Positions 1 through 12,042 of a stretch of DNA of 64,000 nt are shown one piece after another. The notes below the pieces were generated by a model. The model was not told where the DNA came from. It saw nothing but the letters and a program-made list of their open reading frames with translations, and made no database searches. Every line of letters starts with the position of its first letter. Position 1 is the first letter of the stretch. Origin of the DNA: Pristionchus mayeri (lineage: Eukaryota; Nematoda; Chromadorea; Rhabditida; Neodiplogasteridae). Location of the stretch: positions 28,090,901 through 28,154,900 of the forward strand of contig BTRK01000006.1 in NCBI GenBank assembly GCA_036245805.1, read 5' to 3'. Made by a program: the position numbers and the translations under genes.

Positions 1-97
1 CAGAATGTTCTCACCATCTATTTCTCCTTTGGTCCTCCAATGGTTGTTGAAGGGGCGGGGCGTGTGGGGCACTCGCGTACTCGATGATCAATGATGC

Positions 98-313
98 AGT
101 CTCAGTGAGGAAGGACATACACAAGATATTCGTTGCCGGTATGAAAGAAGATTCATACAGTGCAACTACAACTCCATCCTTCTAGGTTTTTGGGATGGTT
201 CGATTCGAATATATCGCCAGCTGAAGGACGGAAGATTCGTGGAGAAGAATGTGATTGAGAGTGAGAGGGTGGGGTGGCATTCCTTATTCATCCTTCTCTT
301 TCTGGAATGCTGA
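98..313 (+). CDS. possible WD-repeat exon fragment
   Basis: An open frame runs through roughly 98-313 and includes GFWDGSIRIY, which looks like one blade of a WD40 propeller (a G-W-D-G-x-I-x-Y pattern). No start codon is seen, so it would be an internal or 3' exon of a gene that starts left of the window. It stops at TGA 311-313, inside a 70-bp tandem duplication. A second WD-like stretch on the same strand at 13406-13606 could belong to the same gene, the space between being filled with transposons. The resemblance is weak and rests on one blade. Confidence 0.3.
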   Translation, partial: SLSEEGHTQDIRCRYERRFIQCNYNSILLGFWDGSIRIYRQLKDGRFVEKNVIESERVGWHSLFILLFLEC

Positions 314-381
314 GAAGAATGTGATTGAGAGTGAGTGGGTGGGGTGGCATTCCTTATTCATCCTTCTCTTTCTGGAATGCT
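242..381. repeat. 70-bp direct tandem duplication
   Basis: Two consecutive 70-base units (242-311 and 312-381) differ at about one base (gagagg against gagtgg). The unit is not a multiple of three, so if the overlapping WD-like frame is coding the duplication shifts it. Confidence 0.9.
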
Positions 382-639
382 GATCACGGGTCTCCTGTAA
401 AAACGTAGAAGCACTGGACATTAGAAATATTTCATCTAAGAATGTCACTAAATTTGGGTTATGGACATCTTTGGAGATTAGAAGAAGGCCTATCCCCTTG
501 GTTTGGTCAAATTTGTACATTGTCGATTTTTTTGATCTACAACGAACAATTGATGTAACTCGATCAATTACTATGTAGAAAAAAGTCAAGATGTCTGTCT
601 GATAACTGCGATAACTCAGCTCAAACTCATCCTAGAAGG

Positions 640-1140
640 ATAAGGCCGTGACCAAACGAACCCTCTCGGAAAGCTCTTTCAAAATCGATAATGGTTGCGT
701 CATCACTACGTAATATTGCATCACCACTACGCTATATCATGTTTTTTTTTGCCTATAGCTCGCTTAAAAAACATCCCCCGGGCTCCGGACCTTGATCATA
801 CGCGCCAACATCGCCCAGGCGCCGGACTTTGATCCCCTCGATGAGCATTTTCGAAATCGACAACGATTGCGTCATCATTATGCAATATTTCATCATCACC
901 TTGTAATATCTCGCTTTTTTTTCTCATAACTTGCATACTAGATAGAGCGCCAAGTCCATCATCATTAGGACCCTCGGCGAGCTATTTCAAAATCGATAAT
1001 GATTGCGTCATAATTACGTAAGAGGACGCAATCATTTCATATCTCGGATCCCAGGGGTCGCCTAGACCCCGGACCTTGACCATTAGACTCCCTAGAGCCA
1101 GTTCTTTCACAATTTGGTATTACATCAGCACTATGCAATG
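640..1140. repeat. degenerate ~150-180-bp repeats
   Basis: The phrase tcaaaatcgataatg followed by ttgcgtcat recurs in variant form near 672, 852 and 988, each followed by an A+T-rich or C/G-rich linker. The units are diverged. No gene is seen between 384 and 1412; a short inverted pair (aggctcgtgaggc near 1252, gaggcatgacgagcc near 1340) lies at the right end. Confidence 0.6.
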
Positions 1141-2242
1141 AATGCAAAATGCATTATTCTATCTGCCCACACATTTATCGTCCAATTATCGGAAAGGTCA
1201 TCGTTATACAGAGAATCCTTCTTTCACTCATCCCCGCAGCATGAGCGTCCTGAAAGGCTCGTGAGGCCGAGAGCAATCCGAAAAAGTTGCTGACGGGGCG
1301 GAGCGACCGAAGCCCCATCTACAATTTTTCGGATCGCTCGAGGCATGACGAGCCTTTGCAACGTTTTAAGCCAGCTTGCACTTACAAAAAAATAACATAT
1401 TATCGTATATAACACGTCTTCTGAGAGATTGCATGAATACGGACCCTCTGCGGCACTAGGAGCCGAAAGTTCGAGCACTATTCTCGAGAAATTTATGCTA
1501 GAGTATATCGGGGACGAGAAAACTTTTGGTGTGGCAGTTTTTTCTGGAACCGGCTTTTAGGCATTTTCCGGTTTTGGATCCGGCTTAGCCATAAATCAGC
1601 TCCCAGATGAGTTACGAGGCTGGCGTTGGGCTCAAAATGTGCGGAAAATTATTTCCAGCAACTTGTTTGTTGCAATGGAAGATGGTGGACTTTGTCTTCA
1701 TGTTGTAAAAATCGAAAAAGTGATTCAGCCACCAGAAAATAAATCCTAGCTGCTCGGGGACCCCCTATTTAGAACATTTTGAATACAGATTCGGACTCTA
1801 CGGTGTCTGGTTAGTCAGAGAGAAAAATCACCTAAGGTCGTTAGGGGTGGGAATATACTTTTAAGGGGTCAAATACACCAAAAAAGGCATTTTTTTAGAA
1901 TTTGTGGAATTTCGAAGCCTGGAAAATCGATCATTTGGGGGTCGAATAGGACATATTCGGTGTTTTTCAACATTATCTTATAAGAAAATTAAATAATTGG
2001 AAAATTGAGCATATGCCGAGAAAAAAAAATCATGTTTAGGGACCGCGGAGCTCCGTCCTTTCTGCCGTTCACCATTTTTTGCATTGGGAAAACTCACACA
2101 CCATCACACCACCATTTTATTTATTTATTTTCTCAGGTTTAATTTATTTTAATTAATTACTTTTTGCGTACAATCGATAGAGCATCATCTGAAGATACAA
2201 AATCTTAACTGAATTAAGTAATTTAGGGGTTGTAAAACATAA

Positions 2243-3751
2243 CACGGATCTCCTGTAAAAATGCAGGAACCATTGCGACAAAAAAAATTTGCATCAGGGA
2301 TTTCGATATAAACTGTAGGACTGACCATAGTGAGGGCGAGGAAGCCGCCTATCTACTTAATTTTTGGAAATTTGCATTTTGAACGGAGTTATGACCTACC
2401 GCGTTGGAAGGCCGTATGTCGGTCAGTTTTTGACCTACAGCGAGCGGACTTTTTGCAATCGGTTCCTAATAGAGAAATCTACAAATAAGTTCTTTACGCT
2501 CCGAGCGAAAATCACGTCTTCACATAGTTTCATGCGAAAAACTGTTTTTGTCATCACAATATGCTAATTTTCGACCTTTCCCGGACCGAAAGCTACGATT
2601 TTTATTGTTGAATCGGATTCCCCATGCCCAAATTGAGGTACGTATGTAGTTCACTGGTCATAACTCGTGGAGTATCATATCGCCACTCAGTGGGGAGAAT
2701 TCGAACATAGTACGATTTTTGAATAATATACTATTCTGTGTGTATCTCGTGTCAGAATTATGCAAATGAACAAAGTAAGAATATCGCTCGATAGCTCTCG
2801 AGTAGATCTCCAACAATGCCTAAGGGGTACAACACGTGAAAGTTGGCAGTTTTCGAGATATGACGAACAACTAAATTCAGTGTACCACAGAGCGCACGTC
2901 GTTTTTCAGCTAAAAATTAGGACAAGTCCAGATTCTCCCTACTGAGTAGCTATATCTACCTCCCCATGTTATGAGCAATGAACTATGTACATACCCCAAT
3001 TATGGGATCGGGAATACGAATCTAACGTAACAATCGTAGCTTTACGCACTTTTAGTGGAGTTTGGACACTATTCCACCCTATTATTCCACTACAAAATTT
3101 CGTGTTATGCGCTTTTTCACTGTTTCTCGAAAACTGCCAACTTTCACGTCTTGTACCCCTTAGTCATTGTTGGAGATCTACTCGAGAGCTATCGAGCGAT
3201 ATTCTTACTTTGTTCATTTGCATAATTCTGACGCGAGATACACACAGAATAGTATATTATTCAAAAATCGTACTATGTTCGAATTCTCCCCACTGAGTGG
3301 CGATATGATACTCCACGAGTTATGACCAGTGAACTGCATAGGTACCTCAATTTGGGCATGGGGAATCCGATCCAACAATAAAAATCGTAGCTTTCGGTCC
3401 GGGAAAGGTCGAAAATTAGCATATTGTGATGACAAAAACAGTTTTTCGCATGAAACTATGTGAAGACGTGATTTTCGCTCGGAGCGTAAAAGAACTTATT
3501 TGTAGATTTCTCTATTAGGAACCGATTTCAAAAAATTCGCTCGCTGTAGGTCAAAAACTGACCGACATACGGCCTTCCAACCCGGTAGGTCATAACTCCG
3601 TTCAAAATGCAAATTTCGAACAATGAAGTGGATAGGCGGCTTCCTCGCCCTCACTATGGTCAGTCCTACAGTTTATATCGAAATCCCTGATGCAAATTTT
3701 TTTTTGTCGCAAAGGGGTCTCATTTTCCTAAATTTTTACAGGAGATCCGTG
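2243..3751. mobile_element. foldback element F2, CAC ends, 4-bp TSD
   Basis: Two long arms are near-perfect inverted copies around a centre near 2990. Ends are CACGGATCTCCTG and CAGGAGATCCGTG, flanked by ataa on both sides (2239-2242, 3752-3755). The shorter hAT-like copy at 35780-36463 lacks this insertion and reads aaaacaaaaataaatg at the same place, an empty site that supports the 4-bp duplication. The small open frames inside are mirror images of one another and are not taken as genes. Confidence 0.85.
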
Positions 3752-4320
3752 ATAAATAAATGCATTCTTAGAAAATTGCGCTTCACATTTTTTTAATTAT
3801 TTTTATTTTCTTTTTAAATCGGAGTGCCCAGTTTTAGTGCTCTATTCAGTTGATTGCTCTAAGCATCCCTGCACTCTACAGAGGCACTGGCCATGCTCGG
3901 GTTTCGTTCGGAAGCATGGTTTATGGCCTATTTTTGAGACAATGTTGACATTTTTCTCGGTTAACCTTGATTTTCTCCACTTTTCTGAGTGCCCAGTTTA
4001 ATTTGAACATTTAAACACATGCAGCTACCTCCTCTCTGTCTTAAACATGTACAAAAAAATTACGGTTCGTCGTTCGGAGACCTTGTTTATAGCAGTGAAA
4101 GTCAAAATGAGCGATTGTTCGATTATGGGGCTGTGAAGCAGTAGAGTGCGATAAATTGACCTTGAGCTCACCGTTCGCATATGTTGTCAAAATAAAACAG
4201 CAAAATTTAAAAATTTAAAATTCACACAACGCGTTAATTAATTTTTGAAAACAACCATGTCTCAGAAGTAACAAATTCGCCCCACTCTCTATCAAAAATT
4301 ACGGTAGATCTCTGGTAAGA

Positions 4321-5152
4321 CACGGCATGATTTTTCCCGACGACTTTTTAAAAACATGTCCCCGGGGCCGGAAAATTCACACGACTATTTTCCGGATACG
4401 CCGTACAAGTCATTCCCTGAGTACTGTAGTTTTCTGCTTGAAATTGCCTGATTTCTGTACGATTTCGCTTGCAAGTTCCTGATTTCGGTATGTCGTTCAA
4501 AATGATTAGTTAGCTATACGGTTTTCGATCACTGATTACGATAGTTATTGATTTTTCTCTATTCATTGATTTGTTTCATTAATATTATTTTTTATTTGTT
4601 AGATTCTTTTATATGATATTCTTATACTATTTTCACTAAACGATTATTATTTTGCGTTTTTGATTGATACATTTAATTTTAATCGTGAGGAACGTGTGAT
4701 ATGTGAAACTATTAAAAAATAGCCTATTGAAGACGAAGGAGTGAGTCTTTAATTGTTTTGCTATTGTAAACACAAGTGATCGCTAAATTTAAGATCTTTA
4801 AAAGAATGAAAAATGATAAAAATGAAATGTGTTTTTACTGGTTTTATCGAGGGACCAATGGAAGACTCCGCCCCAAAATGTTCCCCGCGGGAACATCCCC
4901 TCTTAAAGTTACCCAGCAAGGACGAAACCCTGATCTCACCCTGATCCCGTCGCGTGTACGAGAGAGTATGCAAAAGTGAGAGAGCGCGGATCATTTCCGG
5001 CTTTCCCTTGAGGCTATTATTGATTTTTAGCATTTTTGTATATTCAGTCTAGACTAATTCAACCATCGGCTATTCGATGGAGGACAAAAAATAATGGGTC
5101 AATTTCGTCCTTGTTGGGTAACTTTAACAGTGTCGGGAAAAATCATGCCGTG
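4321..5152. mobile_element. CACGG-ended element with 6-bp TSD
   Basis: A perfect terminal inverted repeat begins CACGGCATGATTTTTCCCGA at the left and is mirrored at the right, ending CCGTG at 5152. The flanks gtaaga (4315-4320 and 5153-5158) are identical. The related hAT-like copy near 36300 is uninterrupted here (tctggtaaattgtg), giving an empty site. A TTAA-type MITE is nested at 4907-5123. No transposase frame is visible. Confidence 0.85.
4907..5123. mobile_element. TTAA-flanked MITE, family A, copy 1
   Basis: This is a 217-bp element with ends AGTTACCCAGCAAGG and CCTTGTTGGGTAACT, flanked on both sides by TTAA (4903-4906, 5124-5127). TTAA target duplication is typical of piggyBac and Kolobok transposases. 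Other copies or fragments in the window are at 18313-18528, 28478-28667, 34252-34371, 39787-40012, 40213-40367 and 59625-59747. The open frames that recur in these copies are by-products of the shared sequence. Confidence 0.85.
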
Positions 5153-5254
5153 GTAAGATGTAATTTTTTTAGAAGTAGTTTTATTATCGTTATGATTTTT
5201 TTCGGTGACTATTTTTGTTCATAATCGATTCCGCAATCCCGATTTCATAAGATA

Positions 5255-6931
5255 ATTCCTTCCTCATGAAGTTTTTAAAGCCCTGAAAAAGCTCTCACCT
5301 TCGTGCTCTACTGGATTTGATAAGATTCCTCAGATTATTTTTCGTAAATGTGCTTCAGCCCTTTCTCTTCCTCTTTGTGACATTTTCAATATTAGTATGA
5401 TGTCTGGTATTGTTCCTTCTCATTGGAAACATTCACTTATTACGCCCCTTCCTAAGCCTGATAAGGACCTCAATTTTCCTGACTCTTATCGCCCCATTTC
5501 TATAATTTCACCTGCATCTAAGACTATGGAACGGCTAGTTAAAGAGAAACTATCACCGTACCTATTTCGATTGATTTGATATAATTCCTAAATACCAGCA
5601 TGGATATCGCCCCGGTGCTTCCGTTGTCACTAATGTTATTGACTCTGAGAATGACTGGACTCGTGCTCACTCTCGTAAAGAAGTTACTGATGTTATCTAC
5701 CTTGATTTTTCCCGTGCGTTTGATACAGTACCATTTACCAAATTGATTTCTAAATGCTCTCATTACTGTATTCATGGTAATCTCCTTAACTGGATATCTT
5801 CCTTTATAACTGACAGACATTTCTCAGTCCGTTTGGGTGATTCTATTTCTGACTCGTTCCCTGTACTGTCCGGTGTACCTCAGGGCTCCGTACTAGGACC
5901 AATTCTGTTCACACTATACATTTCGGATATCACTCACATTCTCTCCCCATTTCCCGATGTACGTATTCAAGCATATGCCGATGATATCAAACTGTATATT
6001 TCATAGCCACTTGAATCCTCTCAATCTAAAACTGCCCAACTTCAATGTGCTCTTGATGCTATTTACTCTTGGACTATTATTAACCAGCTCTCTCTCTCTG
6101 AATCTAAGTGTACCCATCTTTACATAGGATCGACCCCTCCTTTTTATACCATAAACAATGTAATTCTCAAAAGTAATTCCCCACAACGTGATCTTGGTAT
6201 TCAAGTTGTCCCTTCCCTTCTCAAAAATGCCTCCATTGTTGACCGTGCTAACAGAGCTAAGACTGCTCTCCATATTATGCTCCGAGCTGTCTCAGTTAAC
6301 TCCCCTGAAATTCTTATTAAATGGTATCGCACTTATGTCCTTCCTCACCTTGATTTTGCTTGTCCTTTCTGGAATCCTTATACTAAGAAGGATAGTCAGA
6401 CAATAGAGAAGGTCCAAGAACAATTTACTCGAATTCTATTCTATCGATGTTTTCCTTCTCCATCATATCCTCTTTCTCTTCCTTTGTCTTTAAGAATAGA
6501 TTACTCAAATTAGACTTATCTAAGTTAGCACTTTATCTTTAGTTATTCACTTCCCCCTTCTCTTCCCTCTCCCTACCCACATATTCTCTTTTCACCCCCA
6601 CGCACACATCTCTACTCCCTCCCCACTTCTCCCCCGTTAGAGATCTACGGATGCTGGTTCTCGGAGCAGAGTCTACCTGGTCTACCCGAGTGCCTCCTCC
6701 TCGGTTCCCTCCTCATATACTGACCAGACGAAGACAGATGAGACCAGCTGACTAGATCTTCGATTTTCTTTCTCTCTTTCTCTTCTTTTGTGTGTACTCC
6801 TTCTCTCCCTTTACTCTTTCACTTTTAATCCTCGGTATGAGGAGAATCTAATTATTGTGTAACACCATACATTATATACTGTATCGCATCTCGTTGCGCA
6901 TTCGAGCGTAGATAAAATATAATATATATAT
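5255..6931 (+). mobile_element. 5'-truncated LINE (non-LTR retrotransposon)
   Basis: A decayed reverse-transcriptase frame (about 5258-6513) is followed by a ~400-bp 3' region ending in an AT-rich tail near 6930. The host hAT-like sequence resumes at gaatttcggaattg. The string ataaga occurs at both junctions and may be the target duplication. The insertion lies within 2037-6986 and is absent from the copy at 35780-36463. Loss of the 5' part is usual for LINE insertions. Confidence 0.85.
5258..6513 (+). pseudogene. LINE reverse transcriptase, broken
   Basis: Reverse-transcriptase motifs are readable in order: a TPLPKPDKD...YRPIS block near 5440-5510, a YLDFSRAFDT motif (first catalytic Asp) near 5700, SGVPQGSVLGP near 5860 and YADD (catalytic pair) near 5976. 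A C-terminal part continues to 6513. The frame changes between about 5579 and 5590, and TAG stops the frame at 6004-6006, so the copy cannot make a full protein. The order and wording of the motifs suggest the CR1/Jockey group; this is family knowledge, not an alignment. Endonuclease sequence is missing. Confidence 0.85.
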
Positions 6932-7646
6932 AAGAATTTCGGAATTGATATAGAGTGCATTCTTAAACACCCCTCCGCGGTCCCTAATCATGTTTCTCGA
7001 GATTTTCAGATCAAATACTCGATTTTTCGACGAAAAATAAAATCTCTTCAACTGATGTCAGAAGTCCAGAAATGGAAGTACGAATAATTATGAAGTTTTT
7101 GAAGCCCACCGTATTAGTATCGATCCCCAAATGATCGATTTTCCAGGCTTCGAAATTCCACAAATTCTAAAAAAAGGCTATTTTTGGTGTATTTGACCTC
7201 TTAAAAGTATATTCCCACCCCTATCGACCTTAGGTGATTTTTTTCTCTGACTAACCAGACACCGTAGAGTCCGAATCTGTATTCAAAATGTTCTAAATAG
7301 GGGGGTCCCCGAGCAGCTACGATTTATTTTCTGATGGCTGAATCACTATTACTGTTTTTATAACATGAAGACAAAGTCCTTCATCTTCCATTGCAACAAA
7401 AAAGTTGCTGGAAATAATTTTCCGCACATTCTGAGCCCAACTCCAGCCTCGTAGCTCATCTGGGAGCTGATTTATGGCTGAGCCGGATCCAAAATCGGAA
7501 AATGCCTAAAAGCCGGTTCCAGAAAAAACGGCCAACACCAAAAGTGTTCTCGTCCCCGATATACTCTAGCATAAATTTCTCGAGAATATTGCTCGACTTT
7601 CGGCTCCTAGTGCCGCGCAGTCCTGCAATCTCTCAGAATCCTCGTG

Positions 7647-9190
7647 ATATGTCCATACTTTTGGTGATCAAATATTTTAATCAGGCTTGCAGCAGTAGCG
7701 TTCAAGAATTTTCCTTAACACATAACCCCGCGAACCACGTATCGAGGGTCGCTAGTTTTGATCGTACAGATAGCAAAGGCAATGGATATTGTTTTAAACC
7801 TGTAAATATAGTTTCAAATGTATTGAACCTATGGAATCGGCACTACTGATTCCTTTACGACAAAAATAATGTTCAAAATATTCAAAACAATTAAAATACA
7901 GCGTCTTTACAATTTCATAGTTAGAACGAGTTTCTACAGTATAATTTCATGACCTCTTGCGTAACGTTAGGTCAGATTTTTGAACTGATATTTTAATATT
8001 ATTTATTTATTTATTTTTATAATTGTTTTCCAGTTTTTTAGGTTCTTGATGTTCACAAACGACTTTTACGTAAATCGTGCTTGCTCCGGACAGTTGTTAT
8101 AGGAAGCATAATATTTTATGAAGTAGGGATACAGGAGAGAATAACGACCCATTCAAAGAAAGTTTTCGGTACTTCCCGACGAGTAAAACATGACATACCA
8201 TACACCCAATGATAGCTAAGAACCTGTAGAGTGCCCCACCATATGCCACATCAGACGGCATCTCCAATGGAACAAGCACAGTAGAAAAAACTTCGATTTC
8301 AGCGAGTACGATCTATAAAAATAAAGTTTTCACTACTTCCCGACGACTAAAACGGGGCATGTTATACACTGAGCGATAGCTAAGAAGATGTGGAGTAACC
8401 TAGTGTATGTCACATTAGACGGCATCGCCTCAGCCAATGATCACAAGCCATGAAAGTCGAAAAATTAGCACCATTTACGAAGCGCTATATTTCGACTATT
8501 CCATCATCGTGATAAGATATAGGGCCAATATATGGTAGTCGCATACACTATCAACAACTCATACAGGAAAAAGCATATTTTCATCAACTTTGAAAGGTAA
8601 AAAATCAATAAAGAAAGCTTCGAAAAACGTGGTGTGCATCGAGAGCGAAGTGTGAAAAGTCGGCAGTGGTCGCGCACTTCCTCCATGTGCGACACACACT
8701 GCCTTTGCTACGTACAGAAAACTTCTTTTTCGCATTTTACTCTACAAATATTTCAACATCTACAAAAAGGAAGGAATTCATTTTCATAGTTATTTCCTCG
8801 AAAAACTGGTTTTCTGATCAAAAAATCGTTTTTTGAACATCACATCTGTTGAATACAATTGTTTTTACGCATAAAATTAGGGAATATATATGTTGATCAT
8901 TTTTCGATTTACTATGTGATATTCTCGACTTTTCTGTTATTTTTTGAAAGATTTTGTTCTTTGGTCATATCTCGGTTCAACATGATGCTGTTCACAATTG
9001 TGACGTTGAAAAAATCGATTTTTTGCTCGGAAATCCGGTTTTTTCTAGGATTACTATGAAAACGAATTCCATCCTTTTTGAAGATGTTGCATTTGTAGAG
9101 AGCAAAATGCGAATAAAAAGTTCTTTGCGCGATCAAAATTGACCGCAAGAGTGCAACCCCCGCATCCCCCCCCTACATCCCACTGGTTAT
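7647..9190. repeat. gene-poor spacer with diverged repeats
   Basis: No gene is recognised. Two diverged direct copies of about 135 bp (near 8147-8283 and 8318-8454) share acttcccgacgagtaaaac-like wording and the segment cattagacggcatc. An inverted pair spans about 8710-9135 (cgcattttactctacaaat near 8733, its mirror near 9100), probably another foldback element. Confidence 0.5.
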
Positions 9191-10153
9191 CACATGTATC
9201 ACGAGTCAGTGAATGTGTGTGGGAACAATTTTCAAATTTTATTTTTTGATTTCGATCATATTATGGTGAGAGCATATGCTAGAGTCAACTTACCGAAAAA
9301 TATAGGTCACAGGTCCCAGAGCCGGCATTTAGGAATTTTCCGGTTTTGCACCCAGCTATACTGTATCACAGCTCCCAGTTGAGATACAATGATGGCGTAG
9401 AGCTCAAATTGAGCGGAAAAATATGACGAACAACTTTCCTGTTGAAAGCAAGCCAGTGAACTCATTCTTTTAAAAGTTGTGATCAAAAAACTGCAAAAAC
9501 GGCTAAAAATAAATTCTTAACTTTTTTGTGAAATATCGTTTCAAGGAATTTTATTGCAGAATATGGCAGATCTGACCCATATGTGTCTATAAAAAATGCA
9601 AAAATCGATTTTTGAGATAGGCCTTTTTTGCAATATGGATCTGAACTTTGAAAAGTGTGATTTTAGTGAAAAATCGATGTTTCTGTACCAGCTTGGAAAC
9701 TTCACCAATATAATCGGGGAATCTGTAAAAGCGAAAAAAAGTGAAAGTTTAACTTGCCGAACACAATCGGATGGAAATTCACATGGAATCAAGCCATAAG
9801 CTATTATTCATAAATTTTATTTCATTATTTCGTTCAAAGTTTTCGAAAGACGTGTTTGCGTGACGAATCATCTCTAATGTGTCGTGTCTTATGTATGTAG
9901 TTAACTGCGTGTTGTTTTCGAGATGAACAGGGGGCAAGAGAGTAGCGAGAACAGGTCAACTTAAGGTCGAATTTGATGTTTACATTGTTACGCAGGGCGC
10001 TCTCTCTCTCTCTCTTTTTCTTCCCATTTTTTTCGTTCGCTGACATTTTATTAATCATGCATGTTATAATTAAGTTCATAACATTTATTTTATCCAAAGT
10101 TAGTTAGATTACCAGTTACAAAATATGATGGCAGTAATACGGTCCGGAGAAAA

Positions 10154-12042
10154 TTAATCAAATTCGCTCGCTCCTTTTGGAATTGGAGTTCTGAAGACAG
10201 GATCATCGACCTTGAGGAATACTTTCTTCAGCAACTCGGGAGTAAGAAGACCATGGAAAACTTCTTCACTGAACACGAGATCCTCCTCCTGCACCTCCAC
10301 CTCCAACTCTTGATGATGGTCATCGTCTTCCTCCTCTTCCGTTTCCACTGATCTCCTCCACACTCTCAGTTTCGGTTTCTCTGCTCTCAGAGTATTGATG
10401 TAATTCTTAATCTGGTGCTTGTCCATCCAGTTCTTGGGCTCAATGAATCGATCCGCTCTCATCAGCCCCTCTGCCACTTCTGCCTTCAGCGGTTTTAATC
10501 CTTGTCGATTCCCATCTTCGTGGCCTCATTCCATTGTCTCTGACTGAGTCGAGGGATGTGCTCGACCACATCCGGGTAGGAGAAGAGCTGAGTGAAGGGA
10601 GCGAGGGTCCAGAGTCGCTCTCGCCGGTCGGACGCCTTCTCGTAATGCTTTGCCACTTCTGTGAGCACTTGGTGAGCGACGAATTCTCCATCGAGCTTTG
10701 GTCCCTTCCCAAACTGAGCAGCGTCCACCTTCATCTTCAGCTCCGATTGTCCATTGGGAGTGTCTGCGAGGAGACGATTGATGGTATCGATGAGAAGAGA
10801 TTCTCCTTGGGCTTTGTAGTTCTTCTCTCGAGGTGTGAGCGTATCCCAGGGCTTGGTACCTGTCACTCGACACACTTCGGCAGCCCTCGCGAACTGGTTG
10901 AATGCACTACGAAGTGGACTGGGCGAACTCTCGGGTTCGTAGTCATCATCCGATTTGTGGTCGCCTTCGTCTCCACAAACAGCAGCAGCGTCCACCTTCA
11001 TCTTCAGCTCCGATTGTCCATTGGGAGTGTCTGCGAGGAGACGATTGATGGTATCGATGAGAAGAGATTCTCCTTGGGCTTTGTAGTTCTTCTCTCGAGA
11101 TGTGAGCGTATCCCAGGGCTTGGTACCTGTCACTCGACACACTTCGGCAGCCCTCGCGAACTGGTTGAATGCACTACGAAGTGGACTGGGCGAACTCTCG
11201 GGTTCGTAGTCATCATCCGATTTGTGGTCGCCTTCGTCTCCACAAACATCTTCTGGATCTCCCTCGTCCATATCCATCTTCTCTTCCTCGCCATCACCAT
11301 GATCTCCCAGGTTCAGAGTGGACACGTGCGCACTCCCATCAGCCATCCCGACCATCGCCTTATGGTGATCTCTGCACATTGCTGCAATTAAGCACTTCGT
11401 TTGACTATTTTTAAGCAACGAGTTCCGGGAAGCAACAGGAATCCTCGATTCTCCAGAAGATAATGAGATTGCTGATAGGTAAGCTCGAGACCTTTCACAG
11501 CATTTCTTGAGTGTCCTTTCTTGGGAAAACCACACATTAATTGTTTGTCCTTCCAGATCAGATGATGGTAGACAGCCCGGTTGAATTTTCTCGATAATTC
11601 ATTCAAATGATTCGTGCAAATATATTTGCCCTTGTATTGTGATCGATCTGAGTCTTCGTCGAGATAAGTCCCTTCGAAACGGTATATTACGAGTGCCTGC
11701 TCATCAGATGCACCACAATAGTCTCCATTTATATTGTTTGCCAGCGATGAGAGACTGTAATACACTGCTCAAAGAACGAACAAATCGACGATAACGTACT
11801 CGACAAACTTGTCAGAACATGTAGATTTAGTGACTGCTGATTTCGGGCGATCATGAAGTTCCAGTTGCTCGTTAGTTTTCCGAGATGAGAAGTAGCACTT
11901 TTTCGGTTTTTTGGCTTCAGAGTGCTGATATTTGCGAATGGTGATCGAATTAGTTGAAAGTTCTTACCTCAGGATCTTTTCCTGGAGTCAGTGTTAGGCA
12001 TAGCACAAATATCAGGAAGAAGGAGTTTCTGACGACAACCAT
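10154..12042 (-). CDS. gene carried inside the transposon, unknown function
   Basis: Four exons fit in phase: 11968-12042, 11800-11924, 11420-11754 and from 11381 down to 10495. The first exon encodes a hydrophobic signal-like stretch (FFLIFVLCLTLTP). Exon 3 and the start of exon 4 hold spaced Cys/His pairs (GKYICTNH, LPGTPMCRDHH), suggesting a zinc-binding fold of a kind I recall near transposase-type proteins. Then come acidic segments and a 267-bp exact in-frame duplication. The frame stops at 10495, but a further open stretch (WRRSVETEEEEDDD) continues to 10154 in another frame. One base missing near 10498 would explain the break. It could be a transposition protein or a captured host gene. 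Confidence 0.65.
10721..11254 (-). repeat. 267-bp in-frame tandem duplication inside the transposon gene
   Basis: Units 10721-10987 and 10988-11254 are 267 bases each (89 codons) and appear to differ at one base (cgaggtgtg against cgagatgtg). The repeated protein segment contains an acidic SDDDYEPES part and a helical part with TGTKPWDTL. Near-identity means either a very recent duplication or an assembly artefact. Confidence 0.9.

Larger units (their letters stand above)
2037..6986. mobile_element. long hAT-like transposon copy with three nested insertions
   Basis: Ends are TAGGGACCGCGG and, inverted, CCGCGGTCCCTA. The flanking 8 bases are identical on both sides (atcatgtt at 2029-2036 and 6987-6994), as expected of hAT transposases. 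Its terminal sequence matches the 684-bp copy at 35780-36463 over about 200 bases at the left and also at the right end. The extra length is nested insertions: a foldback at 2243-3751, a CACGG element at 4321-5152 and a LINE fragment at about 5255-6931. No hAT transposase frame is seen, so it is non-autonomous. The family assignment is an inference from TSD length and end sequence. Confidence 0.85.
1413..7646. mobile_element. foldback element F1, CAC ends, split by a later insertion
   Basis: The left arm 1413-2036 and right arm 6987-7646 are inverted copies; both contain the reverse-complementary matches around tgagagattgca, ctcgagaaatttatg and the segment ending near 2000/7030. The ends read CACG...CGTG, and the 4-bp flanks are ataa and atat, so the duplication is imperfect. 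Removing the hAT-like insertion at 2037-6986 and one TSD leaves an element of about 1.28 kb. Short open frames in the arms are shadows of the palindrome. Confidence 0.75.

Noticed and set aside
9596..9799. Identical 67-codon open frame in both transposon arms (also 12694-12897)
   Set aside because: It is a consequence of the near-identical inverted arms; no splice sites or family features make it a gene.
10534..11391. 285-codon plus-strand open frame
   Set aside because: It is the complement of the transposon gene on the minus strand, which has introns, phase agreement and Cys/His motifs; the plus frame has none.
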